From: Rhodobacter sp. NTK016B
GTDB taxonomy: Bacteria; Pseudomonadota; Alphaproteobacteria; Rhodobacterales; Rhodobacteraceae
Length of the DNA stretch: 64,000 nt
NCBI RefSeq assembly: GCF_017303295.1
Contig: NZ_JAFKOK010000001.1
Location: 124,001 to 188,000 of the forward strand
Reading direction: 5' to 3'
Shown here: positions 1 to 9,051 of the stretch, piece after piece
Position numbering within the stretch: the first letter of the stretch is position 1
How the letters are laid out: each line of letters starts with the position of its first letter
Translations under genes and position numbers: made by a program
Notes under the pieces: model-generated
Told to the model about the DNA's origin: nothing
The model's input: only the letters and a program-made list of their open reading frames with translations
Databases searched by the model: none

Positions 1-69
1 CTGACCACCTATGTCGAGACGCTGCAGGCGGCGGGCGCCGATCTGGGCCGCGACTGGTCGCAGCGCTGA
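1..69 (+). CDS. C-terminus of an upstream protein, probably TRAP solute-binding protein (partial)
   Basis: The window opens inside a reading frame whose last 22 residues (ending Asp-Trp-Ser-Gln-Arg) run to a TGA at 67-69. The next two genes are the small and large permease subunits of a TRAP transporter, and in such operons the gene just upstream is normally the periplasmic solute receptor (DctP). The identity is inferred from position only; the visible residues are too few to assign a family. Confidence 0.55.
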   Translation: MTTYVETLQAAGADLGRDWSQR

Positions 70-139
70 GTTGACCGATAGCGGGGGCCGTGTTCCGGCC
101 CCCGTCCCTTTCTTCCGACCCGAGACCACCGGAGCATTC

Positions 140-694
140 ATGGCCTCGCTCGCTACCCTGACCACGGGCATCGCCCCGCTCGACGCTTTCGCGCGGCTCG
201 TCGACCGCGTGACCGCGCTGCTGTCCGCGCTTGGCACGGCGCTGATCCTCGGCGTCATGCTGCTGATCTCGGTCGATGTGATCGGACGTTTCTTCTTCGG
301 CGCGCCGATCGCCGGCGTGCCCGAGATGGTGGCGATGTCGATCCTTGCCATCGTCTTCTTGCAGGTCGCCAACACCACCGCGCGCGGCAAGCTGACCCGG
401 TCGGACGCGGCGCTGAGCTTCCTGAGCCGCCGCAGCGCGCGGCTGGGGGATGCGGCGGATGCGATCCTGCATCTGGCGGGCGCGGTGCTGATGGGGGCAT
501 TGCTGTCGGCCTTCTGGCCGCAATTTCAACGCTCCTATGGGCGCGGCGACATGGTTGGCACGGTCGGCCAGTTCCGCGCGCCGATCTGGCCGGTCCATGG
601 CATCGTCGTGGTCGGCGCGGCGCTGATGGTGCTGGTCTTCGCGCTGATGGCGCTGATGCTGGCGATCCGCGCGATCCGGGGGGCGCGGACATGA
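140..694 (+). CDS. dctQ: TRAP transporter small permease subunit (DctQ family)
   Basis: Small membrane subunit of a tripartite ATP-independent periplasmic transporter, which holds the large permease and the solute receptor together in the inner membrane. The 184-residue product has four hydrophobic segments and the family pattern of a GRFFF/GAP stretch after the second segment, followed by P-E-M. I chose the ATG at 140 because a GGAG lies about 5 bases upstream; the frame stays open further upstream, but that part is low-complexity Arg/Pro and overlaps the preceding gene. The stop overlaps the start of the next gene by four bases (ATGA), so the two subunits are translationally coupled. Confidence 0.9.
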   Translation: MASLATLTTGIAPLDAFARLVDRVTALLSALGTALILGVMLLISVDVIGRFFFGAPIAGVPEMVAMSILAIVFLQVANTTARGKLTRSDAALSFLSRRSARLGDAADAILHLAGAVLMGALLSAFWPQFQRSYGRGDMVGTVGQFRAPIWPVHGIVVVGAALMVLVFALMALMLAIRAIRGART

Positions 695-2004
695 GCGGCG
701 TCGAGATCGGGCTGTGGTCGCTCGTGGGCATTCTGGGCCTGATCTGGCTGGGAATGCATGTGTCGATCGCGCTGGCGCTGACCTCGTTCGTGGGGATCTG
801 GGCGCTCAGGGACAATCCGCAATACGCCTCGCGGATGCTGGCGCTGGCGACGCGGGAATCGATCAGTTCCTACCTATTCGGCGTGGTGCCGCTGTTCGTG
901 CTGATGGGACTGGTCGTCAGCCGCGCCGATATCGGGCGCGATACGTTCGACGTCGCCAACCGCGCGCTGGGGCGGCTGAAGGGCGGGCTGGGCATGGCGA
1001 CCGTCGGCGCCAACGCGATCTTCGCGGCGATCACCGGGATTTCCATCGCTTCGGCTGCAGTCTTCACCAAGGTAGCGGTGCCCGAAATGATGCGCATCGG
1101 CCATACGGCGAAGTTTGCCACGGGCGTTGTGGCGGGGTCGTCGGTGCTGGGCATGCTGATCCCTCCCTCGCTGCTGCTGATCCTTTACGGCATCATCGCC
1201 GAGCAATCGGTGGGCTTTCTGTTCGTCGCGGGGATCGGGCCGGGGCTGGTGCTGACCCTTGCCTATATCGTCGGCATCGCGCTGTTGGTGCGCTTCGCGC
1301 CCGGCTTCACCGGCGTGCCCCAACCCGCGCCAGCCGCAAGCCATGAAGGCTCGCTCGCCGTCGACACCCTGACCAAGCTCGCGCCGATTGCGGCGCTTAT
1401 CGCGCTGGTGCTGGGCGGGATCTATGGCGGCGTCTTCACCCCGACCGAGGCCGGGGCCATCGGCGCGCTCGGTGCGATCGTCATCGCCGGGATCAAGCGG
1501 CGGATCGGACCGCGCGTGCTTTGGCAGGTGACGCTGGAAACCGGGCATATCACCGCCTCGATCTGCTTTCTGATCGTCGCCGCAACGATGTATTCGCGCT
1601 TCCTGTCGCTGTCGGGCCTGCCCGCCTTCGTCACCGAATGGGCCATTGCACAGGATCTGGGGCCGACGGGCTTCGTGCTGCTCTTCTGCGCGATCCTGAT
1701 CGTGCTGGGCACGATTCTGGACAGCTCGTCCATCCTGCTGATCACCCTGCCGCTGGTCCTGCCCATCGCCACGGCGATGCAGATCGACCTGATCTGGTTC
1801 GGCATCGTCACCGTTCTGGCGGTCGAGATCGGGCTGTTGACGCCCCCGCTCGGCCTGTCGGTCTATGTCATCAAGGGCGCGCTGGACGATCCCGCGATTT
1901 CGCTGGGCGATGTGTTTCGCGGTGCCCTTCCCTTCGCGGCCATCATGCTGTTCGTGCTGCTGCTGCTCGTCTTCTTTCCCGTCATCTCGACGGGCCTGCT
2001 CTGA
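691..2004 (+). CDS. dctM: TRAP transporter large permease subunit (DctM family)
   Basis: Large, about 12-helix permease subunit that catalyses sodium- or proton-driven import of an organic acid or related solute delivered by the periplasmic receptor. The product is 437 residues, the normal family length. It shows DctM signatures: G-I-S-x-A-S-A-A-V near residue 115, S-x-L-G-x-L-I-P-P-S near 150, and the repeat-related motif T-P-P-L-G near residue 382. It sits between dctQ and four enzymes on the same strand, so the imported compound is probably the substrate of those enzymes. The TRAP class does not reveal the substrate. Confidence 0.93.
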   Translation: MSGVEIGLWSLVGILGLIWLGMHVSIALALTSFVGIWALRDNPQYASRMLALATRESISSYLFGVVPLFVLMGLVVSRADIGRDTFDVANRALGRLKGGLGMATVGANAIFAAITGISIASAAVFTKVAVPEMMRIGHTAKFATGVVAGSSVLGMLIPPSLLLILYGIIAEQSVGFLFVAGIGPGLVLTLAYIVGIALLVRFAPGFTGVPQPAPAASHEGSLAVDTLTKLAPIAALIALVLGGIYGGVFTPTEAGAIGALGAIVIAGIKRRIGPRVLWQVTLETGHITASICFLIVAATMYSRFLSLSGLPAFVTEWAIAQDLGPTGFVLLFCAILIVLGTILDSSSILLITLPLVLPIATAMQIDLIWFGIVTVLAVEIGLLTPPLGLSVYVIKGALDDPAISLGDVFRGALPFAAIMLFVLLLLVFFPVISTGLL

Positions 2005-2015
2005 AAGGACCTTCC

Positions 2016-2798
2016 ATGCGGATCATTGACCTGTCCGTCGCGCTTGAAACCGGCATAGCCTCGGACCCGCCCATGATGGCGCCGAAGATCGAGTATCAGG
2101 GCCATGCCGATACGCCCGACCAGATCACCGGCTTCTTTCCGGGCATGAACCGTGACGAGTTGCCCGATGGTGAAGGCTGGGCGGTCGAATGGGTGCAGCT
2201 GAGCACCCATAACGGCACCCATCTGGACGCGCCCTATCACCACCATTCGACCATGGACCGTGCGCTGGTGCCGGGCGGACGGCCCGCGATCACCATCGAC
2301 GAGGTGCCGCTCGAATGGTGCTTTCAGCCCGGCGTGAAGCTGGATTTCCGCCATTTCGCCGATGGCTATGTCGTCACGCCCGAGGATGTCGAGGCCGAGC
2401 TGGCACGGATCGGCCACACGCTGAGCCCGCTGGAAATCGTCGTCGTCAACACCTCGGCCGGGGCCGCCTATGGCAATCCCGAATATCTGGCCAAGGGTTG
2501 CGGCATGGGACGCGACGCGACGCTCTACCTGTTGGAACGCGGCGTGCGGGTGACGGGCACGGATGCATGGTCGTGGGACGCGCCCTTCATCCATACCGCC
2601 CAGCGCTATTCTGAGACCAAGGATGCGTCGATCATCTGGGAAGGGCATCGCGCCTCGATGGAGATCGGCTATTGCCATATGGAAAAGCTCGCCAATCTCG
2701 ACCAGCTGCCCGCGACCGGCTTCAAGGTTTCGTGCTTCCCGTTCAAGATCAAGGCAGCCTCGGCGGGGTTCACCCGATGCGTGGCGATCCTCGACTGA
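2016..2798 (+). CDS. Cyclase-family metal-dependent hydrolase
   Basis: Member of the cyclase family (PF04199), which includes bacterial kynurenine formamidase and isatin hydrolase and usually opens an amide or lactone with bound Zn or Mn. The metal-binding motif H-x3-H-x-D-x3-H is present as His65, His69, Asp71 and His75. The product is 260 residues, a normal length. The start at 2016 follows an AAAGGA sequence 5 bases upstream, just after the permease stop. Its last base is shared with the ATG of the next gene. Together with an SDR and an SMP-30 lactonase it suggests a ring-opening step in catabolism of the imported compound. The exact substrate cannot be read from the sequence. Confidence 0.85.
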   Translation: MRIIDLSVALETGIASDPPMMAPKIEYQGHADTPDQITGFFPGMNRDELPDGEGWAVEWVQLSTHNGTHLDAPYHHHSTMDRALVPGGRPAITIDEVPLEWCFQPGVKLDFRHFADGYVVTPEDVEAELARIGHTLSPLEIVVVNTSAGAAYGNPEYLAKGCGMGRDATLYLLERGVRVTGTDAWSWDAPFIHTAQRYSETKDASIIWEGHRASMEIGYCHMEKLANLDQLPATGFKVSCFPFKIKAASAGFTRCVAILD

Positions 2799-3277
2799 TG
2801 GACAGCGCCGTCATTCAATACAACGCCGAGGGCCATGCCAGCGGCAAGATGCGCAGCGATCTGGTGGTGAGCATGTCTCACCCCTTTGCCGACGGCCCGT
2901 GGGAAATGGCCACCGATGAAGGGGCGTTCCATGGCGGCGAAGCCAGCGCGCCGCCGCCGCTGGCGCTGTTCGTGGGCGGGCTGACGGGCTGCATCATGAC
3001 GCAGATACGGTCCCTTGCGAAACGGCTGGGACTGGTCCTGTCGGATCTGCGGGTCGAAACGCGGGTGCAATGGACGTGGGTGGCTGTCGGCCGGGGCTAC
3101 GAATCCGCGCCCAAAGGCTTCGAGATCGACGTGAAGATCGAAAGCTCCGCCGCCAAGCCCGAGATCGAGGCGCTAATCGCGCAGGCCAGGCGCGGCTGCT
3201 TCATCAGCCAGACGCTGGGGCATCAGAACGAGATCCGTTACCGTCTGAAAACGCAGGAAGGATGGACCAATGTCTGA
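2798..3277 (+). CDS. OsmC family protein
   Basis: OsmC/Ohr-fold protein of 159 residues. The family includes thiol-dependent peroxidases, and the two conserved cysteines are here: Cys65 in the G-L-T-G-C helix and Cys134 in R-G-C-F-I-S-Q. The start ATG overlaps the TGA of the cyclase gene (TGATG), and the end overlaps the SDR gene by eight bases, so it is embedded in the catabolic operon rather than a stray stress gene. OsmC members inside catabolic operons often have uncharacterised roles. A thiol-based redox or acyl-transfer function is inference. Confidence 0.85.
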   Translation: MDSAVIQYNAEGHASGKMRSDLVVSMSHPFADGPWEMATDEGAFHGGEASAPPPLALFVGGLTGCIMTQIRSLAKRLGLVLSDLRVETRVQWTWVAVGRGYESAPKGFEIDVKIESSAAKPEIEALIAQARRGCFISQTLGHQNEIRYRLKTQEGWTNV

Positions 3278-4145
3278 GATCCGCTTCGACGGTCAGGTCG
3301 CCATCGTCACCGGCGCGGGCGGCGGGTTGGGCCGCGCCCATGCGCTGGCACTCGGCGAACGCGGCGCGCGGGTAGTGGTCATGGATGTCGGCGCGGCGCA
3401 GCCCGTCGTCGACGAGATCGCCGCTGCCGGTGGCGAGGCGATGGGCTGGAGCGGCTCGGTCAGCGATGCCGGGACCGTCGAGGCCATGGTCGCGACAGTC
3501 ATGGACCGTTGGGGCCGGATCGATATCCTGATCAACAATGCGGGCATCCTGCGCGACAAGAGTTTCGCCAAAACGCCGCTCGATTTCTTCGACGCGGTGA
3601 TGGATGTGCATGTGCGCGGCTCGTGGGTCTGCACGCAGGCGGTGTGGGAGATCATGCGCGCGCAGGGCTATGGTCGGGTGCTGATGACGACCTCGTCCTC
3701 GGGGCTGTACGGGAATTTCGGGCAGGCCAATTACGCCGCGGCGAAGGGCGCGGTGGTCGGGTTGATGAACACGCTCGCCATCGAAGGCGCCAAGCACAAC
3801 ATTCATGTCAACGCGCTGAGCCCCGCCGCAGCGACGCAGATGACCCGCGACCTGCTGCCGCCCGAGGCGCTGGCGCTGCTCGCACCCGAAACGGTGTCGC
3901 CCGCCGCGCTGTTTCTGGTGAGCGAGGGCGCGCCCACCAAGACGATCCTTGCCGCCGGGGCCGGTATCGTCGCCCTGCCCGCGATCACCGAAACGCCGGG
4001 CATCGATCTGGGTCCTGCCCCCCGCCCCGAGGACGTGGCCGATGCCTTTGCCCGGATCGTCGCGCAGCCCGGTGCCGAAAAGCTGGAGGCGGCATGGGCG
4101 CAAACGCAGAAATTCGTCGCGATGGCGGGCAACAGGCGCGGCTGA
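3270..4145 (+). CDS. SDR family oxidoreductase
   Basis: NAD(P)-dependent short-chain dehydrogenase/reductase, 291 residues. The Rossmann motif TGAGGGLGRA is at residues 14-23, N-N-A-G near residue 90, and the catalytic Ser (TSSSG), Tyr and Lys (Y-A-A-A-K) follow in the usual spacing. The first 250 residues resemble the dehydrogenase half of peroxisomal multifunctional enzyme type 2, which oxidises 3-hydroxyacyl-CoA. The last 40 residues are an extra tail typical of that subgroup. It begins inside the OsmC gene, so it is in the same transcript. An alcohol-to-ketone oxidation in the pathway is likely; the substrate is unknown. Confidence 0.9.
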   Translation: MSEIRFDGQVAIVTGAGGGLGRAHALALGERGARVVVMDVGAAQPVVDEIAAAGGEAMGWSGSVSDAGTVEAMVATVMDRWGRIDILINNAGILRDKSFAKTPLDFFDAVMDVHVRGSWVCTQAVWEIMRAQGYGRVLMTTSSSGLYGNFGQANYAAAKGAVVGLMNTLAIEGAKHNIHVNALSPAAATQMTRDLLPPEALALLAPETVSPAALFLVSEGAPTKTILAAGAGIVALPAITETPGIDLGPAPRPEDVADAFARIVAQPGAEKLEAAWAQTQKFVAMAGNRRG

Positions 4146-4202
4146 TCCGGCTGGATCGCGCCTGTCGCCGCGCTAGATCGCGCGCATCAGGAAGGAAAGC
4201 CC

Positions 4203-5213
4203 ATGAGCAACCCGATTGACGGCTTCACCGTGACCGAGCGTGACATCTGGTATGTTGGCGAGGACCTGCAGCGCCCCGAATGCATCCTTGCCGAACCCGA
4301 CGGCTCGCTATGGTCGGCGGATGCGCGGGGCGGCGTGGTGCATATCCGACCCGACGGCTCGCAGGCGCTGATCGCGCAGGCGCTCGACGACCGTTTCGGC
4401 GCGACCGGGGACGAGGCGCAGCGCTTCACGCAGGGCACGTTGCCGAACGGGCTGGCCTTCGATACCGACGGCTCGGTGCTGATCTCGAATTTCGGCACCG
4501 ACCGGCTTGAGCGGATGACCCGCGACGGACGGACGAACGTGGTGCTCGATACGATCGACGGCACGCCCATCGGCAAGGTTAATTTCGTGCTGCGCGACAG
4601 TCAGGGCCGGATCTGGCTGACCGTCTCGACCCGGATCACCAACTGGATGGAGGCGATCAGCCCGAATATTCGCGACGGCTATGTCGCGGTGCTGGATAAG
4701 GACGGCACGCGGATCGTTGCGGACGGGTTCATGTTCACCAACGAAATCCGCTTCGATGCCGCCGAGGAATGGCTCTATGTCGTCGAGACCTCGGCGCGGC
4801 GCATCACCCGGCTGAAGATCGGCGCCGGCGCAACCGTCGAGGCGCGAGAAACCTTCGGCCCTGAAGATACCGGCGGTTTTGTCGACGGCATCGCGTTCGA
4901 CGCCTATGGCAATCTGTGGGGCACGCATGTTATGTCCGACCGGGTCTTCGCGCTGACGCCCGAGGGCGAGTTCCGGGTCATTCTGGACGACGACAATCCC
5001 GCCCCCTCGGCCGCGCTTTACGAAGCCTTCGAGCGCGACGCACTGACGCCCAATCACATGCTGGCCTGCGGGGGCACGATCGCACCGTGGTTCGCCTCGG
5101 TCACCTTTGGCGGGGCGGACCTGAAGACGGTGTATATCGGCTCGCTCCGGGGGACGCGGATCCCCGCGTTCCGCAGCCCGGTGGCGGGCCTGCCGATGGC
5201 GCATTGGCGCTGA
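4203..5213 (+). CDS. SMP-30/gluconolactonase/LRE family protein
   Basis: Six-bladed beta-propeller hydrolase of the SMP-30/gluconolactonase family, 336 residues; members open lactones using one divalent metal. Visible family features are an early metal-ligand Glu in R-P-E-C-I-L (residue about 25), L-P-N-G-L-A-F, a T-N-E-I-R-F blade motif near residue 180, and V-D-G-I-A-F-D near residue 225. It is 57 bases after the SDR gene with an AAGGAAAG site 5 bases before the ATG, and looks like the last gene of the operon. A lactone intermediate fits with the dehydrogenase upstream, which could make a lactone or ketone. The physiological substrate is not determinable. Confidence 0.87.
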   Translation: MSNPIDGFTVTERDIWYVGEDLQRPECILAEPDGSLWSADARGGVVHIRPDGSQALIAQALDDRFGATGDEAQRFTQGTLPNGLAFDTDGSVLISNFGTDRLERMTRDGRTNVVLDTIDGTPIGKVNFVLRDSQGRIWLTVSTRITNWMEAISPNIRDGYVAVLDKDGTRIVADGFMFTNEIRFDAAEEWLYVVETSARRITRLKIGAGATVEARETFGPEDTGGFVDGIAFDAYGNLWGTHVMSDRVFALTPEGEFRVILDDDNPAPSAALYEAFERDALTPNHMLACGGTIAPWFASVTFGGADLKTVYIGSLRGTRIPAFRSPVAGLPMAHWR

Positions 5214-5373
5214 GCGCGGGTCACAGCGAACCGGTAGCGAAAAAAATTCTGCCGCCGAAACGGATGCCGCGAATGCATAAGCCTTGTGCAAAGGCTGCGT
5301 GGGCACCGGGCATTGCCCTGAAAAACTTTCCCTTTTGCCTCAATAGCTTTCGCCGCAGTGCGGCAAAGGTTGC

Positions 5374-5410
5374 TTGAATTGTCGCCCTCCTGCGCTAACA
5401 TGGTAACCAT
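5374..5410 (+). promoter_or_regulatory. Candidate sigma70 promoter with overlapping palindrome upstream of the glucosylglycerol operon
   Basis: TTGAAT at 5374-5379 and TAACAT at 5396-5401 are separated by 16 bases, a good housekeeping-type promoter in a region otherwise free of genes (5214-5576). A perfect inverted repeat, ATGGT-A-ACCAT at 5400-5410, overlaps the end of the -10 box and the expected transcription start, where a repressor could bind. The rest of 5214-5576 holds no convincing gene or terminator. The leader to the gpsA start would be about 170 bases or more. Assignment is by pattern only. Confidence 0.45.
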
Positions 5411-5576
5411 ACGTAAGTTTGTTCGGATCCGGTCGCGTGCTGCGGCGTTGTCTCGATAGCGTTCTGGCGCAGGTTTCGGACCGTCTCTCTCCCGCTCATG
5501 GCGGGGGTGGGCGCGTGCCCGGAAATTCCGGCTGGCCTATGCCCGGCGTGACTGCGCCAAGATTGCGAGTGAACCA

Positions 5577-6731
5577 GTGCCTGAAGAAACGCGCCCCGAG
5601 GAGCCAAACATCAAGGATACCGTGTCATATTCCGCCCCGTCTTCCCCCTATGAGCGCCTGACAGTTCTGGGCGCCGGCAGCTGGGGTACCGCCCTGGCCA
5701 TCGTTCTGGCCCGCAACGGACGCAAGGTGCGGCTGTGGTCGCGCCGCCCCGATCAGGCCGAGGCCATCAACGCCACCCGTGAAAATGCCGATTACCTTCC
5801 CGGTGTCCCCCTGCCCGACGGCCTGACGGCAACGTCCGATCTGGCCGACGCGCTGAGCGACACCGAAGCGGTGCTGATCGTGACGCCCTCGTCCACGCTG
5901 CGGCAGATGTGTCAGGCGATCGCGCCCTACCTGCCCGAAGGCGCGCCCATCGCGCTGGCCTGCAAGGGGGTCGAGCGGGATTCGGGCTATCTGTTGTCCG
6001 AAGTCGCCTCCGAAGAACTGCCCGGCCATGTCGTGGGCGCGGTCAGCGGCCCGACCTTTGCCCGCGAGACTGCGCTCGATCATCCGACCGCCGCGACCGT
6101 GGCCTTCCCCTTTCGCTACAAGGATAGGCTGCACCCGGAATCCAGCCCTGCCGCTCGGCTGGCTTTGTCCCTGTCGGGCGGGGGCTTCCGGCCCTATGTC
6201 TCGGACGATCTGGTCGGCGTCGAAGTGGGCGGTGCGGTCAAGAACGTGATCGCCATCGCCTGCGGGATGATGTCGGGCGCGGGCTTTGCCGAGAATACCC
6301 GCGCCGCGCTGATCACCCGCGGCATCGACGAGATGAAGCTGCTGGCCCAGACGCTGGGCGGGCGGCGCGAGACCGTCACCGGCCTGTCGGGCGCGGGCGA
6401 TCTGACGCTGACCTGTTCCTCGACCACCTCGCGCAACATGAGCCTTGGCACGCAACTGGGCCAAGGCATCGCGCGGCCCAATTGTTTCGAAGGCCGCCCC
6501 GTCGTCGTCGAAGGCGAGGTCAACGCCGTCTCGGTCACCGATCTGGCGCACCGGATCAAGGTGCCGATGCCGATCTGCGAGACGGTGAATGCCGTGCTGC
6601 ACAAGGGCGCTGATCTGCAGGAAGCCTTCAGCGCGCTCTGGGCCCGCCCAATCGAGGCCGAGCCTTTCGCGCTGGACCTGTCGCTGGCCCATCCGACCCC
6701 CAATCTTCCGCTGCAATTCGGAGGGAGCTGA
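5577..6731 (+). CDS. gpsA: NAD(P)H-dependent glycerol-3-phosphate dehydrogenase
   Basis: Reduces dihydroxyacetone phosphate to sn-glycerol 3-phosphate. The dinucleotide motif GAGSWGTA, the G-P-T-F-A-R-E motif and the catalytic Lys in G-G-A-V-K-N-V are all present. From the GTG at 5577 the protein is 384 residues; an alternative GTG at 5622, with AAGGA just upstream, gives 369. Both exceed the usual 320-340, because of the N-terminal tail and an extra stretch after P-F-R-Y. The stop lies 3 bases before the next gene. The downstream genes make glucosylglycerol, whose acceptor is glycerol 3-phosphate, so this copy probably feeds that pathway, although it may also serve phospholipid synthesis. 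Confidence 0.9.
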   Translation: MPEETRPEEPNIKDTVSYSAPSSPYERLTVLGAGSWGTALAIVLARNGRKVRLWSRRPDQAEAINATRENADYLPGVPLPDGLTATSDLADALSDTEAVLIVTPSSTLRQMCQAIAPYLPEGAPIALACKGVERDSGYLLSEVASEELPGHVVGAVSGPTFARETALDHPTAATVAFPFRYKDRLHPESSPAARLALSLSGGGFRPYVSDDLVGVEVGGAVKNVIAIACGMMSGAGFAENTRAALITRGIDEMKLLAQTLGGRRETVTGLSGAGDLTLTCSSTTSRNMSLGTQLGQGIARPNCFEGRPVVVEGEVNAVSVTDLAHRIKVPMPICETVNAVLHKGADLQEAFSALWARPIEAEPFALDLSLAHPTPNLPLQFGGS

Positions 6732-6734
6732 CCC

Positions 6735-7517
6735 ATGAACGTTCACACCGCCCCGCGCCCGTCCATCGCCGCGCGCCGCTTCACGCTGGCCACCGATCTC
6801 GACGGCACCTTTCTGGGGGGCTCGGATACCGACCGCGCCACGCTTTACGGATGGATCGAACAGAACCGCGACACGGTCGGGCTGATCTTCGTCACCGGGC
6901 GCGACCCGGAATTCATCATGGAAATGTGCCGCGAACGCGGTCTGCCATGGCCCGAATATGTGGTGGGTGACGTGGGCACCACGATCGCCGAGGTCGGGCC
7001 CGACGGGTCGATCGCGCCGATCGAGCCGCTGGAAGAAGACATCGCCCAGCGCTGGGGAGACCGGGGCGACGCCGTGCGCGAGGCGCTCGACGGCCATCCG
7101 GGCCTTGCGCTGCAGCCCACCGATTTTCGCTACCGCGTCAGCTATGACCTGACGCCGTCCTCCTATGACGCGACCGCTGAAGCACGGGTCGAGGCGATGG
7201 GTCTCGACTGGCTGATCTCGGACAACAAGTATTTCGACGTGCTGCCCAAAGGCGTGTCCAAGGGCCCGTCGATCCGTCGGCTGGTCGAGCATCTGGGCAT
7301 CCCCGAGGGCCGCGTGCTTTGCGCCGGTGACACGCTCAATGACCTGTCCATGCTGGCCTCAGGGCTGAACGCGGTCGCGGTCGGCAATTCCGAGCCGCTT
7401 CTGGTGCATCAGCTCGACGGCGTGGACAGCGTTTATCACGCCAAGGCCCATGGTGCGGCCGGCATTCTGGAAGCCATCGACGCGCTTTCGCTTCACGACA
7501 TCCCCAAGGGAGCCTGA
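6735..7517 (+). CDS. HAD-family sugar phosphatase, probable glucosylglycerol-phosphate phosphatase
   Basis: Haloacid-dehalogenase phosphatase of the Cof/sucrose-phosphatase type, 260 residues. All four HAD motifs are visible: D-L-D-G-T at residues 21-25, T-G-R-D (motif II), K-G-x-S-K-G (motif III Lys), and G-D-T-L-N-D (motif IV). The cap is of the C2 type. It is 3 bases after gpsA and 1 base before ggpS. By position and family it should remove the phosphate from glucosylglycerol phosphate. It differs from the longer Synechocystis GgpP; in Pseudomonas and Stenotrophomonas a HAD-type phosphatase is fused to the synthase, and here the two are separate genes. The precise substrate is inferred. 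Confidence 0.8.
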   Translation: MNVHTAPRPSIAARRFTLATDLDGTFLGGSDTDRATLYGWIEQNRDTVGLIFVTGRDPEFIMEMCRERGLPWPEYVVGDVGTTIAEVGPDGSIAPIEPLEEDIAQRWGDRGDAVREALDGHPGLALQPTDFRYRVSYDLTPSSYDATAEARVEAMGLDWLISDNKYFDVLPKGVSKGPSIRRLVEHLGIPEGRVLCAGDTLNDLSMLASGLNAVAVGNSEPLLVHQLDGVDSVYHAKAHGAAGILEAIDALSLHDIPKGA

Positions 7518-7518
7518 C

Positions 7519-9018
7519 ATGTCCTCCAATCTTGTGATCGTCTACCACCGCCAGCCTTATGAAGAGGTCGAGGTCGACGGGAAGATCGAGTACCGCGAGA
7601 ACAAAAGCCCCAACGGCATCGTACCGACGCTGAAAAGCTTCTTCGGACGCTTCGACAAGGGGGCCTGGGTCGCGTGGAAACACGCCGAAGACCCCTCGAA
7701 CCCCGATTTCGAGCGGGTGATCGAGATCGACGACCAATACGGCAAGTACACCGTGACGCGCCTGCCGCTGACGCCCGAACAGGTGACGAGCTTTTACCAT
7801 ATCTCGTCGAAAGAGGCCTTCTGGCCGATCCTGCACGGCTTCAAGGAACGCTACAATTACGACCCCGTCGACTGGCCCACCTTCCGCGAAGTGAACTGGG
7901 CCTTCGCCGAAGCCGCAGCGGCCGAAGCGGCCGAGGGCGCGGTGGTCTGGGTTCACGATTACAACCTGTGGCTGGTGCCGGGCTATCTGCGCACCCTGCG
8001 CCCGGATGTGAAGATCAGCTTCTTCCACCACACGCCCTTCCCCTCGGCGGATATGTTCAACGTCCTGCCGTGGCGCAAGGAGATCCTTGAAAGCCTTCTC
8101 GCCTGCGACGTGGTGGGCTTCCATATCCCGCGCTATGCCAACAATTTCGTCTCCGCCGCGCGCTCGCTTCTCGAGGTCGAGACGCTCAAGCGCGAGAAGG
8201 TGCATGACGAGCTGTCCTCGCAGACCACCGCCCTGTCCGAGCAATCGGTCGTCACCGCTGTCGGCTATGAGGGCCGCGTGATCCGCCTGCAGGCCAGCGC
8301 CGTGGGCGTCGATGTCGACTATATCGAAAAGGTCGCGACCAGCCCCGATACCGCCGAACGGCTGGCGCATATCAAGGAAGAGCTGGGCGATCACAAGCTG
8401 ATCCTGTCGGTCGGACGGACCGACTATACCAAGGGCGGGATCGAGCAGTTGCAAAGCTTCGAGCGCCTGATGGAGGCCCGGCCCGATCTGCGCGGCAAGA
8501 TCCGTCTGATGCATGTCTCGGCGGCGGCGAATGCCAACATGACCGCCTATGAAGAGATCCAGCACGATCTCGAACACATGGCGGGCATGATCAACGGCCG
8601 CTATGGGACGTTCGACTGGCAGCCCGTATCGCTGATCTCGCGCCCGGTGCCGTTCCGCGATCTGGTGGCGTATTATCAGGCCGCCGATGTCGCGTGGATC
8701 ACGCCGCTGGCGGACGGGATGAACCTCGTGTGCAAGGAATATTGCGCGGCGCGGCTCGATGATGACGGTGTGCTGGTGCTGTCCGAATTCGCCGGCGCGG
8801 CGGTCGAGCTGGGCTTTGCCGTCCATACCAACCCGTTCTCGCACAAGTCGATGGATCAGGGTATCCAGTATGCGCTGTCGCTGCCCGATACCGAACGGCA
8901 CGGCCGCATGAAGGCCAACCGCGAAATCGTGCGCCGCCACGACGTGCGCTTCTGGGCCGAGGACCAGATGAAAGTCTTCGGCCACGTCATGTCCTCGGAT
9001 AGCTGGGCCGCGGGCTGA
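7519..9018 (+). CDS. ggpS: Glucosylglycerol-phosphate synthase
   Basis: GT20-family glycosyltransferase of 499 residues that joins glucose from ADP-glucose to glycerol 3-phosphate. It resembles cyanobacterial GgpS over its whole length rather than trehalose-phosphate synthase. The N-terminus reads Y-H-R-x-P-Y-E-E, the donor loop is S-P-N-G-I-V-P-T-L (residues 30-38) where OtsA has a Gly-Gly loop, then K-E-A-F-W-P-I-L-H. Shared GT20 motifs follow: H-D-Y-N-L-W, H-H-T-P-F-P, R-T-D-Y-T-K-G and [10 protein letters not shown]. The gene ends the gpsA operon, with a strong terminator 33 bases after the stop. Trehalose-phosphate synthase is the main alternative, but the GgpS-specific N-terminus argues against it. 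Confidence 0.88.
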   Translation: MSSNLVIVYHRQPYEEVEVDGKIEYRENKSPNGIVPTLKSFFGRFDKGAWVAWKHAEDPSNPDFERVIEIDDQYGKYTVTRLPLTPEQVTSFYHISSKEAFWPILHGFKERYNYDPVDWPTFREVNWAFAEAAAAEAAEGAVVWVHDYNLWLVPGYLRTLRPDVKISFFHHTPFPSADMFNVLPWRKEILESLLACDVVGFHIPRYANNFVSAARSLLEVETLKREKVHDELSSQTTALSEQSVVTAVGYEGRVIRLQASAVGVDVDYIEKVATSPDTAERLAHIKEELGDHKLILSVGRTDYTKGGIEQLQSFERLMEARPDLRGKIRLMHVSAAANANMTAYEEIQHDLEHMAGMINGRYGTFDWQPVSLISRPVPFRDLVAYYQAADVAWITPLADGMNLVCKEYCAARLDDDGVLVLSEFAGAAVELGFAVHTNPFSHKSMDQGIQYALSLPDTERHGRMKANREIVRRHDVRFWAEDQMKVFGHVMSSDSWAAG

Positions 9019-9051
9019 CCCCGCGCCCGCGGCTGCGGGCTGGCGTGCTTT

